Shown here piece by piece: positions 20,800-33,765 of a DNA stretch of 64,000 bases (position 1 is the stretch's first letter; each line of letters starts with the position of its first letter). The notes beneath the pieces were generated by a model, which was not told the DNA's origin, did no database searches, and saw only the letters and a list, made by a program, of their open reading frames with translations. The stretch covers positions 5,158,501-5,222,500 of the forward strand of contig PUFA01000057.1 of assembly GCA_003508835.1 (NCBI GenBank), given 5' to 3'. The stretch is from Eonycteris spelaea. Its lineage: Eukaryota; Chordata; Mammalia; Chiroptera; Pteropodidae. Made by a program: the position numbers and the translations under genes.

Positions 20800-21799
20800 C
20801 TGGCAGGTTCCAGAGATTCAGGTGAGTTGCAGGCAGGGCTGCCCAGATGGGAGGGAAGAAGGCCACACATGGGCGTGGCTCACTGAGAGCATCCCATGTG
20901 ACTAGCCATTATACTCATTTGAGATTGAGCACCTTCAACCTCTTAATCACAACCACATCCTTCACACTTTGCACTGTATCTGACGAAACTCAACAACTTT
21001 CCTGAATAAATAAGTGAACATCAATATAAAAACCTATGAACAACAAAAATCTATTTTTCTGTCTTGAGAAGCCCACCTGAAAGCTAGATCTTGTTTGGGA
21101 AACACTGGGAAAACTGTGGCAATGTACCTGTGCCACCTAAAGTATAAGGACTCTTTAAGAGTAAAAACTGTTTCCTCATACTGAACATGTTAGGTGAATA
21201 GAGCTGCACTGGGTACACAGCTGTCACTCAATAAGTGTGAAAATCTGGCACTCTAGGGAGTGATTTCAAGCGGATTTTTTTTTTTTGATAGCCAAATATA
21301 AATGTCAAAATCTTTTTGTGGAATGGTCTATATATTTTATTAACTAGTGGAATTTTTTAGAGATGCCTCACAGCATAAAGTGCACTTAATGTCTGCAAAC
21401 TTGACTACAACAGTAAAACGGAAGGGAGTCACAACGGGGGCTTAGGGCACATGCCCAGTGGGCCTGTGAGAAGGGAGGGAGGAAGTCAGACTGGCAGGAA
21501 GACTTTTATAAAAAATAAAATTATTCTCTAGCAAAACTACTCTTTAATTTTTTTTTTTAATGCATGTGATTTTATTTGAATTTCACATTAGGAAAAGTCG
21601 TTGCTGAATTTCAACCAAATGTTTCTTCACTACAAGAGATACTTCCTAAAATATCCTTCTAAGTTAAGACATTATGAAACATTTAGAGGTTGATAGCGCT
21701 GAATATGTATTTTTCATAAAAGTTTTGGTTTTAAGCACCGATACTCAAACTTGTACATGTTTGAGAATATCTGCCTCCTGCCCTTACACCTGAATGACA

Positions 21800-22560
21800 T
21801 CAGAGCCACACTAATTTGGGCCACATGCTGGCTCACACTTCCTTCCCTTGGGACACTGAAGACATAGCCCCACTGTCTTCTGAAACTGAATGCTGCTCTA
21901 AGGAAATATGAAGCTAATCTGACATTTTGTCCATGGAATATAATTTGGTTTTCTGCCTGGATCTCTGAATTTTTTTATACTTGAAATTCAATAGTTAATT
22001 AGGATAGATCCCAATATTAGACATTCTGTACTCTAAATTTTCCTGGAACACAATACAGTCTTCTGATCTACAGACTCAGTTCTTTTATTTATTTTTCATT
22101 TCATGAAATTGTCTTGTTTTTCTATTCCATTTTCTTTTTCATTTGTTGACTGTGTACTTTGGGGACACCAATTATCCTTGTATTACATTGTCTTTGTTTT
22201 ATCTTTCAGCTTCGGATTACTTTAATATCTTGATCATTTCACTTGTTCATTGAGACAATCAAACCTTTAACTTTTACTAATTTGATCTCAATGGCATCTA
22301 TTGTTTTCTTTGATAGTTCTGACTTTACTAGTCCTGCAATGGATGTTGTTTTAGATATCCAAGTCTACCTTTAAGTCTACAATCTCTCTTGTTTCATCTA
22401 ATTCTGTTTTTTATTATCATCTTGTTTTGTTTATTAAATTCTTATTTCTCATTAACTTGTTCCAAAGAATGAAGCAATTGTAAAAAATTCTTTCTCTGCC
22501 TTTAGGTATAATTGCATCTTGACCTGGATTTTTTTTTTAATCTTTTGCACGCTTTATTCT
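21800..22560 (-). repeat. L1 or HAL1 ORF1-derived fragment, antisense
   Basis: On the plus strand, CCACTGTCTTCTGAAACTGA, TGGTTTTCTGCCTGGATCTC, TTGGGGACACCAATTATCCT and TTCATTGAGACAATC match the reverse complement of L1/HAL1 ORF1 (the reverse of agacaatggagtaa and of attggagtcccc). The 65-codon plus-strand frame at 22519-22716 is a shadow. Confidence 0.65.
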
Positions 22561-24685
22561 TTTTCTTGCATTCTGTTTGTCTGTCCATGTCCATTTAGCC
22601 ATCCATCCACCTTTAGAGCTATGTTTATATACTTGCCCTATTCTTTTTTTTTTCATCTTGTGTATGGTTGGGTGTGTCTCTCCAGAAACTCCATATGCTC
22701 TAACAAGGATGGGTAACTCCTTGAATCCTGTCCTGCCATATCCAGGATCTTTCTAGCTCAAAGACTGAGTAGTCAAGTGTTGTATCCACTCTTCTCTGGC
22801 CTGATGGAATGACAGAGGGCCAGGAAATATCAGCTGACAAGCTGTAGAGGTTTTGAGTTCCTGGACTCTGCCCTCACTTAACAAGGTAGTTAAATATCCC
22901 CTATTGAGCTTCTTCCTCCTGCCTGAAAAGATTCCATTCCTATGGGAACAGTTTCCCTCAGGCTGCTCCTTGTTTCACCGGGCCTTCACTTACAGAGAGT
23001 CAGCATCTTCCCAGTTATCACCATCAGCCACATCTATGATTCCTTAATAGGAGCAGGAAAATGAATTTGTTCCTCCCTGACCTGAGGGTACTGAGGAGGG
23101 GTTTTAGAATCCTCACTCATTCAGCTTGAGGATACAAGCTTGGGAACATGCCCTCACAACCTTCCCTCCTCCTCAGCAGCCAGTCACGACCTTTCTCACC
23201 TGACTCCTATTAGTGATTTTACAGTGGTTTCTGCTGCTGAGTGAGATGTCTTGCTTTTTATCATTATCTCATTTTTTGAAATCTATGATGTGTCATCTCC
23301 AACTGCCTCTTTAACATCAAGGTCAAAAACAGGATTTCAGCAGGACAAAAGGGAAGGAAGAAAACAAGAGGTACTTCGGGTTGAGGGGTTTCTTGAATGA
23401 AGATATGGAGGTGGAAAATATGGGTACAGATACAAGAAACCTCTGGACATCCAGTTTAACTAATAAACCTGTAAAAATTATCTGAAAAGCTATGCAGACG
23501 GGTCATTATTTTGACTGAGCCAACTGAGAATTTTGAAGACAGGAACTGTTTGATACTTCAGAAAATGAATCTGGCAAGGATGTGAAGAATGAACAGAAAC
23601 AGGGTAAAGAGGGTCAGAATTAGTTGGAGGAGGGGGGAAGGAGGGGTTGCTTAATAAACACTGTAGAGGAAGATGGACTGTAAGGTGACAATTAGTTTAC
23701 ACTGACTGTAAGTAGAGGCATTCTTCTGATCTGTTTTACATACTCTTCTAAATAAGAAATAAGGAAATTAAAAGTTTGCAAAAGCTGCAAAAATCCAATA
23801 AATACCCAAAAGATTTTCATGCCTATGAAAAAAATCTTGACATTTCCTGGTTACACTTTCCAGACAGCTCAGCATGTGGGTATTGCTGACTCATTAAAGC
23901 TCACTCACCAATTTAACTAGCAAGTGTCCTCAAGTAATTTACATGTTCCTTGTATAATATAAAAATGAAACAATCATTTGCAACACAAACCAATTATCTC
24001 TGAAATCCTGAAAGTATACCACAAGCTGGCATTTACCCAGAAGTGAGCACTGTTTCTTGGACATTCTTATGCATACAGAAAGAGTCCTTTCCATCTAGCA
24101 GAGAAAGAAAATAGTTGCCAAGATTACCAGGAAGTCAATGCCTCAACTGTCATCCTGCTTTCCTCTACCTTTTGTCCATGCAACATGAGCAAACTATGAT
24201 GAAAAGAAACAAGAATCTCCTTCACATTCCTCCAGGAAATACCTTTATTTTTGCTATGTTCCCAGAGGGAATGATGAGGTGAAGAAAAACGTATCTGCTG
24301 GCTAGCAGCATGTTCCACGCCCCTGCAAAGCTGACTGGTAGCACGTAATCCTTTGTGGGAGAGCTCTATTAATTATGTTCTTTGCATCATAATCAGATTA
24401 AAAAAACAGAAAAAGAAGGGAAAGAACTGTTTGTGGAAGTTAAGGACCGGAAATCTGCCTGAACTGAAAAGGTCTGGCAGATACCACAGACTTAGGGAGG
24501 CCAGGGATCAGCATCGGGATGAAGCCCCTGGAAGAAGGAAGTTCAAGTTGGAAGACAGAATTAGCAATCCACAGGATGGGAAAAAGAAAAAAAAAAGTCA
24601 GGTGAGTTCACCTAGAAGCCACCATCAATCCGAGCCTTTGCCTCGAAACCCATAGCCACACTGTCAGTGGGTCCATCAGCTCTAG
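22561..24685. other. No gene or named repeat seen
   Basis: Unassigned intronic sequence. Overlapping short frames at 22853-23047 and 24124-24655 have no family resemblance. Confidence 0.45.
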
Positions 24686-24689
24686 CTGC

Positions 24690-25310
24690 AGGACAGTCTG
24701 GATCATCCACAACTTTCCATCTCCACTGCTACTGGCCTGGTCTGGCCACCACCGTCTCCTGCCTGGAGTCTCTGACATGCCCCGATTGATCTTTCTGCTT
24801 CTCTCTTACTACCCTACAACCTATTCTTCATGTGACAGCCAGAGACATTTTTTCAAAATATTAAGACATCAGACATTAAACCCTACAATGCTTTCTTATG
24901 CATTTAGACTGAAATGGCCCATACCTCAATTAATTCGGCCCTCGCCACCTCCCCAACCTTATGCCCTCCACTCTCCACTTGAGTCACAATATTCCAGTCA
25001 CAGTGACTTCCTCATTCCCAATGCAGGGCCTTTGCACATGCTGTTCTTTCTGCCCAGGAAGTCCTCCACTTAAATCTTTATGGCTTTCCCCTTCTTATCA
25101 GTCAGCTATTATCATATACGCTGCCAGCTCTCTGGAGATCACCGGTGAGTGATATGGACAACGTCTTCGCTCAGATAAAGCTTACGTCCTCCCCACCACT
25201 ACTCCTCTACTCCCAGGTACATTCTATCACTCCGCTTGGCTTATTGTTTTCAGAGCACTCAAGGCTATCAAAATTATATTATCAGTTTGTTGTCTGTTTT
25301 TCCAGAAAGC
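24690..25310 (+). repeat. L2 LINE fragment
   Basis: GCTACTGGCCTGGTCTGGCC, AACCCTACAATGCTTTCTTA, GCAGGGCCTTTGCACATGCT, TTCTTTCTGCCCAGGAAGTC and TTATTGTTTTCAGAGCACTC are successive L2 3' landmarks in sense orientation. The open frames of 63-98 codons here are L2-derived text, not genes. Confidence 0.75.
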
Positions 25311-26650
25311 AAATAGTGGGTCCAGGACAAATCAAGCCCTAGGGATGAGAGACAGGGATGGGATCATCAAGAACTAAACTAATGAACAGTATTCATGACC
25401 TCTGAACCCAGGGCTGAGATTGGCCTATTTATGCGGCTTGCTAAGCAAAAACAGCTCTTGAACCCCAAATGAATACTTAAAAAGCCCAGAATAAGTCAAG
25501 CTTATAGGAGAATCTTGTTTAAATGTAAAGGTTTAATTCTAAAAGACTGTTATCATAAATAATTGAATATCCAAAATATCTGAACCTAGCATCATGAAGG
25601 TAATATCAGATTGAAACTCTTACATTATAAAATCTGAAATGGGAATGCAAAAGCCTTTATATTTTCCCCATGACTTTCAAACAATCCACATTATAGTACC
25701 AGTGGTCAAAAGAAACACATTTAGACAGATGGTGAACAGTCCCAGACTCACCAGGGCAGAAACAGCAAGAGAAGAACCTGGCTACCACATACTCAATGGT
25801 ACTAACAAATATAAATTTCCTGGCATACTGGCAGTTGACCTTTAAACAGTAAATAAAATTAATATTGTCCTTTTAATGAACAGAAACTCTTGGGGCCAGT
25901 TCAATTTCTACTACACTTCCCACTGCAGAAACATCATTCTTTATTTAAATGCTGCACAGCTAACTGCTGGCAGGCAATTCAGAGAAGATGCTGTGTAGAT
26001 CTTTCTGATAAAATAGTTCTCTCTGCTGGCTGAGCAAATCACCCAGATGTCTGTATTTAAATTATGCAAAATGCATAATACCAATTAAAGAAATTACGTG
26101 TGAAAATATGCAAGAGCAAATTTCCTCACATTAATATTTAACTAGACTTTTTAAGTAGAGCAGGATCTTGTGATCACAAGTACTTTAGTATATTTGACCT
26201 AAACAGAAGCCCAAAATACTCAGAGTTCACCAGACAGTTCTACAAGGACACGTCTATATTGTACAAATTTTAACGCAAGGTAAGAAAGCTAAGTGCAAGG
26301 ATCACTTTAAATAGCATTTTGTAACCCAGAAAGCTTCAATCTGACATAGGCCTTAAACTTTGGTTGGTAAAGCTAACCTACTCTTGTTTCTTCCCCACAG
26401 AAATGACACACTTCTCTCCACCCCCCAGGCTTTGCTCAAGTGATCATGTCTGCTTGGGACAGCCTTCCAGTTCCTCCCTCCACCTGAATGTTACCTGCAC
26501 ATTCCCTCTCCCTGTGAAACACTTAGAACCTATTGGGTCCTCAACAGACCCTTCCTCTGCACTGACCATAGTTATCCAGCCTAATCACTTGCATCTCAGT
26601 CAAAAACAAGACAGTGTTTTGTATCAATGCATTGCTTGTTTCCTGCTAAA
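25311..26650. other. No gene or named repeat seen
   Basis: AT-rich intron. The pyrimidine-rich part 26385-26560 may be a diverged L2 fragment, but the match is too weak to call. Confidence 0.4.
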
Positions 26651-26760
26651 CCAGTGGATCACCTAAGAAGTTTTTTAAAAATACCATGCCTGAGCCTTGC
26701 ACTAGCTCTTTAAATTAGCATCTCAGGGGCAGGGCCTGGGCAGGGTATATTTTTTAACTA
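26650..26760 (+). mobile_element. MER20-like hAT fragment
   Basis: CCAGTGGATCACCTAAGAAG, AAAAATACCATGCCTGAGCC and TTAGCATCTCAGGGGCAGGG resemble the first two thirds of the same family as the element at 5791-5977. It is diverged and incomplete. Confidence 0.5.
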
Positions 26761-26999
26761 GGTTTTTTTGTGCCCCCCAAAATTTTTGTGCTAATAATTT
26801 TCTGTGTCCTCCAAATAATCTGTTTGGCTGGGTGCATTTGGAGGATGCTCAAAGGAGTAAGTGCTGTAGTTTATCAACCTGAAACCCTTCATCCTCCAGT
26901 TAGCTTTTTCTGCAACTCATTCAACTAATACTTAATGAGCATCTGCTACTTGGCAGGTGATAGTCCATGCTGGGGATGTATCAGTGAATAAAAATACAC

Positions 27000-27200
27000 T
27001 CCTTTACATATTATCTACATATTGTTATCTCTAGATTTGAAACTATATCTATGTTACATGTAAAGACATATCTATATTACATAAGATATATCTATGTACC
27101 AATCTGTTAATCTGTAGATTCATCTATATCAATTTATCAGTATTATAGATAGTAAGATAGTAGCTATTATCACTAATAACCATATCTTGCTACATTAGCA
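27000..27200. repeat. (ATCTATAT)-like low-complexity tract
   Basis: Repeated TATCTA/CATATCTATRTTACATA motifs with poor phase conservation; AT-rich and partly self-complementary. Confidence 0.55.
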
Positions 27201-27469
27201 TAATTAGAATTACAAAAAAAAAAAGTCAACAAAAATCCTAAAATTCACAACATTTTTTTGTTTAACCAAAAAGTTTCAGGGCCCTGGTATATGACAGAAT
27301 TATTCCAAATAAATAATCCAACAAAATTCTTGCCCACAGACCTCAGAGTTTTAGCAAATTTCAACTCTACTGGGCCAGGCTGGACACTAATGGGCTACCA
27401 GCGTCTAGTCATAGATTGCCTGTCCTTCCTCCTGAGTTCCATTTAATCACTCAGTATAGTTTGCTGGTA

Positions 27470-27520
27470 AAAAAAACAAAACAAAACACAACAAAACAAA
27501 ACAAAACAAAACAAAAAAAA
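27470..27520. repeat. (AAAAC)n short tandem repeat
   Basis: About eight AAAAC units with interruptions. It generates overlapping spurious frames on both strands. Confidence 0.92.
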
Positions 27521-27785
27521 CACCACACAGTGCCACAGAAAAAAAATGACGTGCTTCTGTATCAAGACCATAAGAAAGGTTGTCTTCTTCCTTTGGGCAA
27601 TGTAATGGATTAGCTTGACACCAATTTTTCAAGGGAGCCAGTGTTATCAGATCTACTTTACAAAGGCAGCAGCTGGAGTCAGAGGGTGATTCCTCCCTGA
27701 CCCAGCACACAATTATCCCACAGACTCAGTGGTCTGGAATAGTCCAGACCCAAGAAGGAACAGCGAGCTCTGTGTAGTCACCCAC

Positions 27786-27793
27786 TGACGTCA
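27786..27793. promoter_or_regulatory. Consensus CRE palindrome (TGACGTCA)
   Basis: A perfect TGACGTCA in the context CACTGACGTCACAAA. It is one of few CpGs in this stretch. No promoter is nearby and activity is unproven. Confidence 0.35.
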
Positions 27794-28388
27794 CAAATGA
27801 AGGGAGTATTCAGAGAGCTTCATGGCTGGCCTTCAGGGCACTCCTGTTAATACCAAGCCCCACCCAGCCTGAGAGATAGAAAATTGAGCCTTATATTGCT
27901 GGCTGAAAACACACAGCTAAACTCAAAACAGAAATTTCCAAAATGAATGCTGACATACTTTTTCATGCTATTCCCTAAGAACCTACACATAAAAGCTCAT
28001 GTCTTTCCACGTATTACCGCTGCACTTGTAACTGTCCATTTCTGCTATACTCATCATTTAAATAATCTGTTATATGTCTTCCAGTCTACAGAAATAAAAA
28101 AGAAAAACAAAGACCCCTCAAATATCAACAAACCTGAGCTATCATTATATAATGGCATGAATAAAACAAAATAAAGCTTTAAACTCATGACAAAAATTTA
28201 AACTAGTCTCAGCTGCATGGGAAAGCATGCAGCATATATTAGAAAAAAAATATTTAATCACACTGTAATTTATGCTAACAGTCATCAAAAAATCTAAAAC
28301 TACTATATTACACCGAAAATGACCTCGATTTCTGTTTAAAATGTGTTTGTGTACATATAGGATTCATGTGTTTATGCACGCATGCACG

Positions 28389-28762
28389 TGTAAGCTTGGG
28401 CTACTGAAACAAAATACTGCGGACCGGGTGGCTTACACAACAGAAATGTATTTCTCATAATTCTGTAGGTTAGAAAGTCCAAGATCAAGGTGTCTGCAAG
28501 GCAGATTTCATTCTGAGGTCTGCAGGCCACCATCTCCCAGTATGCTCATGGGGACTTTCCTTGGTACATGCACACAATAGAGGAAAGAGAAAGATTTCAC
28601 TTTCTTCCTCTTCTTATAAGGCCACCAGTCCTACTGAATCAGGGTCCCATACTAATGACTTCATTTAATGTTAATTAGCTCCTAAAGGCCCTAACTCCAA
28701 ATACAGTCACATTGTGGTTAGGACTTCAACATGAATTTTGGAGGCAAATAATTCAGTCTATA
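28389..28762 (-). mobile_element. MaLR-type LTR (MST/MLT1-like)
   Basis: On the plus strand the reverse complement of an MST/MLT1 LTR is evident: CTACTGAAACAAAATACTGC, GGTGGCTTACACAACAGAAA, AAGTCCAAGATCAAGGTGTC, CTTCTTATAAGGCCACCAGT, CTCCAAATACAGTCACATTG and GGTTAGGACTTCAACATGAA. It is nearly full length, and no internal retroviral sequence adjoins it. No clear 5-bp target duplication remains. Confidence 0.78.
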
Positions 28763-29224
28763 CTGTGTGAGTGTATATGTGATGGTATGTGTGTGTATAC
28801 GTGAGATACGTCATATATTTATAAATATAGAATATATCATAAATACAATAAATAAATATGAGAAAGATAGAAAGATAAGTAGAGACTGAGCCTGACAGAG
28901 ACATCTCATGCAATACTCCAAAACAGGAAAAGAGACTATCTCTAGGTAATGTTTTTCTTAATGCTTTTTCACTTTCCAAATTTTCATAACAAATACACTT
29001 ATAATCAAAATAATACAAGCATGTAATAATGATTTTTTAAAGTGACATCCTTCTATATAAAAATTTTAAATATATTTTACTTAATGTATTTAAATTTATT
29101 TTGTTAAAATATATTTCACTCAATCTTAAGTATATCTCCACGTCTGAGTTTACTGTATGTTATATAATGATCTGAAGTTGGAAGTCTAAAATGATGAAAC
29201 AAAAATGCATCAGCTAAGAATGAA

Positions 29225-31445
29225 AAAACCAGAGGGCCTCGATAAGGAAAAGCCACCCACAGCTAACATATTCTAAGGAATAAGACAAGGATGCCCATTC
29301 TTGCCACTTTCATTAATAGTACTGGAGGTCCCAGTCAGGGCAATCAGGCAAGAAAAAGAAAAGGCATTCAAATAGGAAATAATGAAGTAAAACTGTTATC
29401 TATTTGCAGGCATATTATATATAGAAAACCCTAAAGACTCCACCAAAAAGCTGTTAGAATAACCAAATTCAGTAAAGTTGTAGGACATAAAAGCAATATA
29501 CAAATACCTGTTGAATTTCTATACATTAACAGTGAACTATTTGAGAAATTAAGAACCTCATCTACAACTGTATCCAAAAGAATAAAATAACTAAGAATCA
29601 ATTTAATCAAAGAAGTAAAAGACTTGTATACTGAAAACTATAAGATATTAATGAAAGAAACTGAAGAAGACACAAATGAATTGAAAGATTTTCTATGCTC
29701 ATGGACTGGAAGAATTATTATTAAAATGTCCATACTAACAAAGCAATCTACATATGCAATACAATCCTAAGTGTATTGAAAAACTCCAACAGTGTTTTTC
29801 ACAGAAATAGAACAAACAATCCTAAAATTTGTATGGAACCACAAAAGACGCCAACTAGCCAAAGCAATCTTGAGAGAACAAAGCTGAAGGCATCACTTCC
29901 CAATATCAAACTCTATTACAAAGCTCTACTAATCAAAATAGTACACTACTGGCAGAAAAACAGACCCATAATCAACGACCGAATTGGGAGCCCAGAAACA
30001 AATCCACGTGTATATGGCCAACAAATTTACAACAAAGGAGGCAAGAATCATCAACAGAGAAAAGACAGTCTCTTCAATAAATGGTGCTGAGAAAACTGAA
30101 CAGTCATATGCAAAACAATAAAACTAGACCCCTACCTTATTCCACATATAAAAAAATCTATGCTAGGTGAATGAAACACTTGAATTTAAGACCTGAAACC
30201 ATAAAATACAAGAAAACATAGGCAATAAGCTCCTTGATATTGGTCTTGGTGATAATTTGTTGGACTGGACATCACAAGCAAAGGCAACAAAAGCAACAAT
30301 CAACAAGTGGGACTACATCAAACTAAAAAACTTTATCACAGCAAAGGAAACCATCAACAACAAAACAAAATGCAAACTACAAAATGAGAGAAACTATGTA
30401 TAAATCATATATCTGCTAGGATGCTAATATCCAAAGTATATACTGAACTCATATAACTCAATTTAAAAATTTTTGATTAAAAAATGGGCAAAGGAATTGA
30501 ACTGACATTTTTCCAGAGTAGACACACAAATGGACAACAGGTATAGGAAAAGGTGTTCAACTTCACAAATTATCAGGGAAATGCAAATCAAAAACCACAG
30601 TAAGATATCATCTCACACCTGTCAGAATGGCTGTTATCAAAAAGACAAGAGATAAAGTGTTGTAGAGGGCGTGGAGAAAGGGAACCCTTATACATTTTTG
30701 GAAGGAATGAAAATCGGTGCAGCCAGATGGAAAACAGCATGGAGGTTCCTCAAAAAATGGAACTACCCTAATAATCCAGCAATTCCACTTCCGGGTATAT
30801 ACCTGAAGGAAATGAAAATCGGTGCTCAAAGAGACATCTGCAGCCCTACGTTCAGTGCAGCATTACTTATGACAGCCAAAACATGGAAACAACCAAAGTG
30901 TCCATCTATGATGAATGGATAAGGAAAATGGGGGGGGGGGGCATATAACATGGAATACTGCTCAGCCATAAAAAAAAAGGAAATCCTGACATTTGCAACA
31001 AGGGCATTATGCTAAGTGAAAAAAGACACAGAGAAAGAAATCAAATACTGTATGACCTCACTTTGAAATCTAAAAAACCCAAACTCATAAACACAAATAA
31101 CAAAACTGGTGAATGTCAAAGGGGACAGGGGGTAAAAATGGGTAAAGGTGGTCAAAAGGTACAAACTTGTAGTTAAAGATAAATATGTTATGTGATGTAA
31201 TAAGGTAGAGCCTGGTGACTAAAGTTACACAATACTGTATTGTATAAATTTAAAGTTGGTAAGACAGTAAATATTAAAAGTTCTCAACAAATGTAACTAT
31301 GTGAGGTGATGAAGTTAATTAAATTTATTGTGAGGATCATTCTGCAACATATACATATACCAAGTCATCGTGTTCTGCACCTAATACAATACTCTTTATC
31401 AATTATATTTCAGTAAAACTAGTGGAGGGGACACACAAAAAGAGA
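29225..31445 (+). mobile_element. 5'-truncated L1: ORF2 C-terminal half plus 3'UTR
   Basis: This is the best-preserved L1 here. It starts inside the ORF2 reverse-transcriptase region (AGACAAGGATGCCCATTCTT), and runs through CTATATACATTAACAGTGAA-type text (29520), AAACAATCCTAAAATTTGTA-type text (29815), AATAAATGGTGCTGAGAAAA (30077), ATATCATCTCACACCTGTCA (30605) and GGGCATTATGCTAAGTGAAA (31003), into a 3'UTR with CAATACTGTATTGTATAAAT and a TCAATTATATTTCAGTAAAA end. Frameshifts, small deletions and stops leave only short frames (104 codons at 29776-30090, 83 at 30671-30922), so it cannot encode a working ORF2. The 3'UTR resembles L1s I recall from laurasiatherian mammals. A 12-G run sits at 30930-30941. 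About 2.2 kb of a 6-kb element remains. Confidence 0.88.
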
Positions 31446-33045
31446 AAATCTTCAAGTATCTGGAAGACAAAGGAATTTCAGCCACCATTTTATCAAATGA
31501 AATCACACTTGAAAAATTTCTTCATGCTTTCAGTCAAAATCTACCATCCTCCACAGGCATCAGGAACACATGTATTCCATGAAAATAAAATTTAAAACTC
31601 TATGTAGAAACTTATTAAGAGTGGTTTTGTATGAGGCCATGATATCATACGCATATGGATTCTTAATTCTTAACTAAGCAGGAAAGAAACAAATATTAAA
31701 GCAAAGATTGTCCAATTCATATTTTTTGCAAGCTGCTTTTCACCATTCTTTCACATAAAAAGGGAGAAAAAAACCATATACAGTAGAAATAGGTCTACTC
31801 TAACAGGTGAAAGAAGGGTGGAGGTTAATTCCTGGACTTGGTACAAGGATTTCATTTGTTTCTCAGCCACCTGAGCCAGTATCACAACCAGAAGGGCATT
31901 CAGAAAGAAAGAAGAGGAGGAAGAGAGGATGGAAAGGCAAAGGAAAGGGGCAAACTTCTGGCTTCTCACAATTTCCTTTGGAAGATACAATGGGCCCAGT
32001 GAATGAGCCCATTGCTTCTAGTTAGTAATGAAATCTGCTTTTCATGGAGAAGACAGAGTATAGGTCCCCTTTCTTTTATTAACCTAATATCCACCACAAT
32101 CACTAAGATCAAATTAGTCTAATGAATCAAAGCATTCAGACAGCTGCTTACACCACAAGGAAAGATGGCTTGTCAAGAGCACAGGGCAGCACAGAAGTGA
32201 GTTCTGCCCTGGCGGTGCAGTACACTTGGGAAAAGAAATGAAAACTCGACACGGAGGGACGTGACCTGGGTACTCAGTGAATAACTAAATAAACTATCCT
32301 CCAGGAACCGAATTAGTTAATACTTTCCAAATGGTCTGCCACTCAAACCCAGACCCTTAGAGAGTTCGTGTCCTTTACATCACAGAACTCTTAGATGAAT
32401 GCCAATCCCAAAAGAGCAGCTCCTCTCCCCCAATTAATTTAGCAGCAGTATCAATGTATGTCTTGGTTGTATAAATACTGTTACGGTCAACGATATTTCG
32501 CATAAGCATTCCTGTAAGTGATACATTACACTTTGAAACGTTATTAATATACCTTTAGCAAGATAAATTGCACAGGAAATCAAAAGGGCACATTCCCTCA
32601 GCTTATACAAGAGGACAGCTTTCAAAAGCCCAAATATAATTTTGAATGCTGATTACACATAACATTACCCCAAAAGTTTATTAAAATAGGAAACACAACC
32701 CATTTTAAAAAGGGAAATTGCATTTGAAAGCTTTTTTACAAGTAAAGCATGTGTGACTAAAGTTATAGAGGCGTTCAAGGAAACATGAAACTCTAAATAA
32801 AAAATAGTGTTTCTTGATCTGGTCCATTAACAGTAAGAAATAAACAAAATAAAAGGTATGCATGCAACACTTTCCAATCACACACTTCAATTATTTTTGC
32901 TAGTAAGTGCAGTTCTACCCAGTTATCTAAACATCTAACTTCCCATAATCACAACCAGGCGAGAGTCAATGGTAAGCCAACAACTCTTTCCTAAGCAATC
33001 AAAACCCAAACACTAAAATCTACGTCCTTCATTCATTAAAAATAA
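31446..33045. other. No gene identified
   Basis: Unassigned intron. A 63-codon minus-strand frame at 32434-32625 contains several CpGs but has no family match. I see no repeat I can name. Confidence 0.45.
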
Positions 33046-33165
33046 TTTACATGGTGTAAACTGGATATGATCACTTTGGAAAACTGGCAGAATCTTCTTT
33101 AGTTAAATTTAAATAGTATCTGCACCACATGACCCAGCAGGCCACCGTAGGCACATGCCTCATGG

Positions 33166-33513
33166 CAGGGGTCTGCCAACTCTAGCCTAAGGCTCTATCA
33201 GGCTAGCTGCCTATGTTTTGTTTTTGTTTTACCCTATGTGCTGAGATTGATTTTCACACTTTCAGATAAGTTTTTTAAAAATCAAAAGAATCATATTTCG
33301 TGACATGTGAAAACTATATGAAATTCAAATTTCAATCTCCATCATAAAAGTTTTATTGAAATCCACATTCCACGGTCATTCGTTTAAGCAGTATCCATGG
33401 CTGCTTCTGAGAGGCAGCAGCAGAGATGAAGACTGGGATGGAGGAAATATGGGCCCTGAGGAGGGAACTGGTTATTGCCCAGCCCCTTACAGAGAGCAGC
33501 TTGCTGACCTCTG
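33166..33513 (+). mobile_element. hAT-type MER element inserted in L1
   Basis: It begins CAGGGGTCTGCCAACTCTAG and ends TTGCTGACCTCTG, near-inverse ends. In between, TTTCGTGACATGTGAAAACT, ATATGAAATTCAAATTTCAA, AAAGTTTTATTGAAATCCAC and TCCATGGCTGCTTCTGAGAG match a well-known mammalian hAT-Charlie-type element whose exact MER number I do not recall. It is the longer version of the family also seen at 45216-45393. The flanking 8-mers have decayed. Confidence 0.72.
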
Positions 33514-33741
33514 CACTGTGGAAATGCATATATGTATTCACTAAAAGACATGTTTGAAATGTTCATGGCAGTAGTATTCAAAATAGGCGCACAAAAACTG
33601 CAAACTACTCAAATGTGCATTAAGAGCAGAATGGGCAAACTGCCATTTACTCATACGACAGAATAATATATAGTAATGAGAACAAACGAGCAACAGCTAC
33701 GGAAAACACCGTGGGTGAATATCACAAACCTAATGTGAAGT

Positions 33742-33765
33742 AAAAAAAAAAAAAAAAAAAAAAAA
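33742..33765. repeat. A24 homopolymer
   Basis: 24 consecutive A, followed by GAGG and a further A8-A9 run. Confidence 0.98.

Noticed and set aside
29776..30090. 104-codon frame as a possible gene
   Set aside because: It is a fragment of L1 ORF2 from a truncated, frameshifted element.
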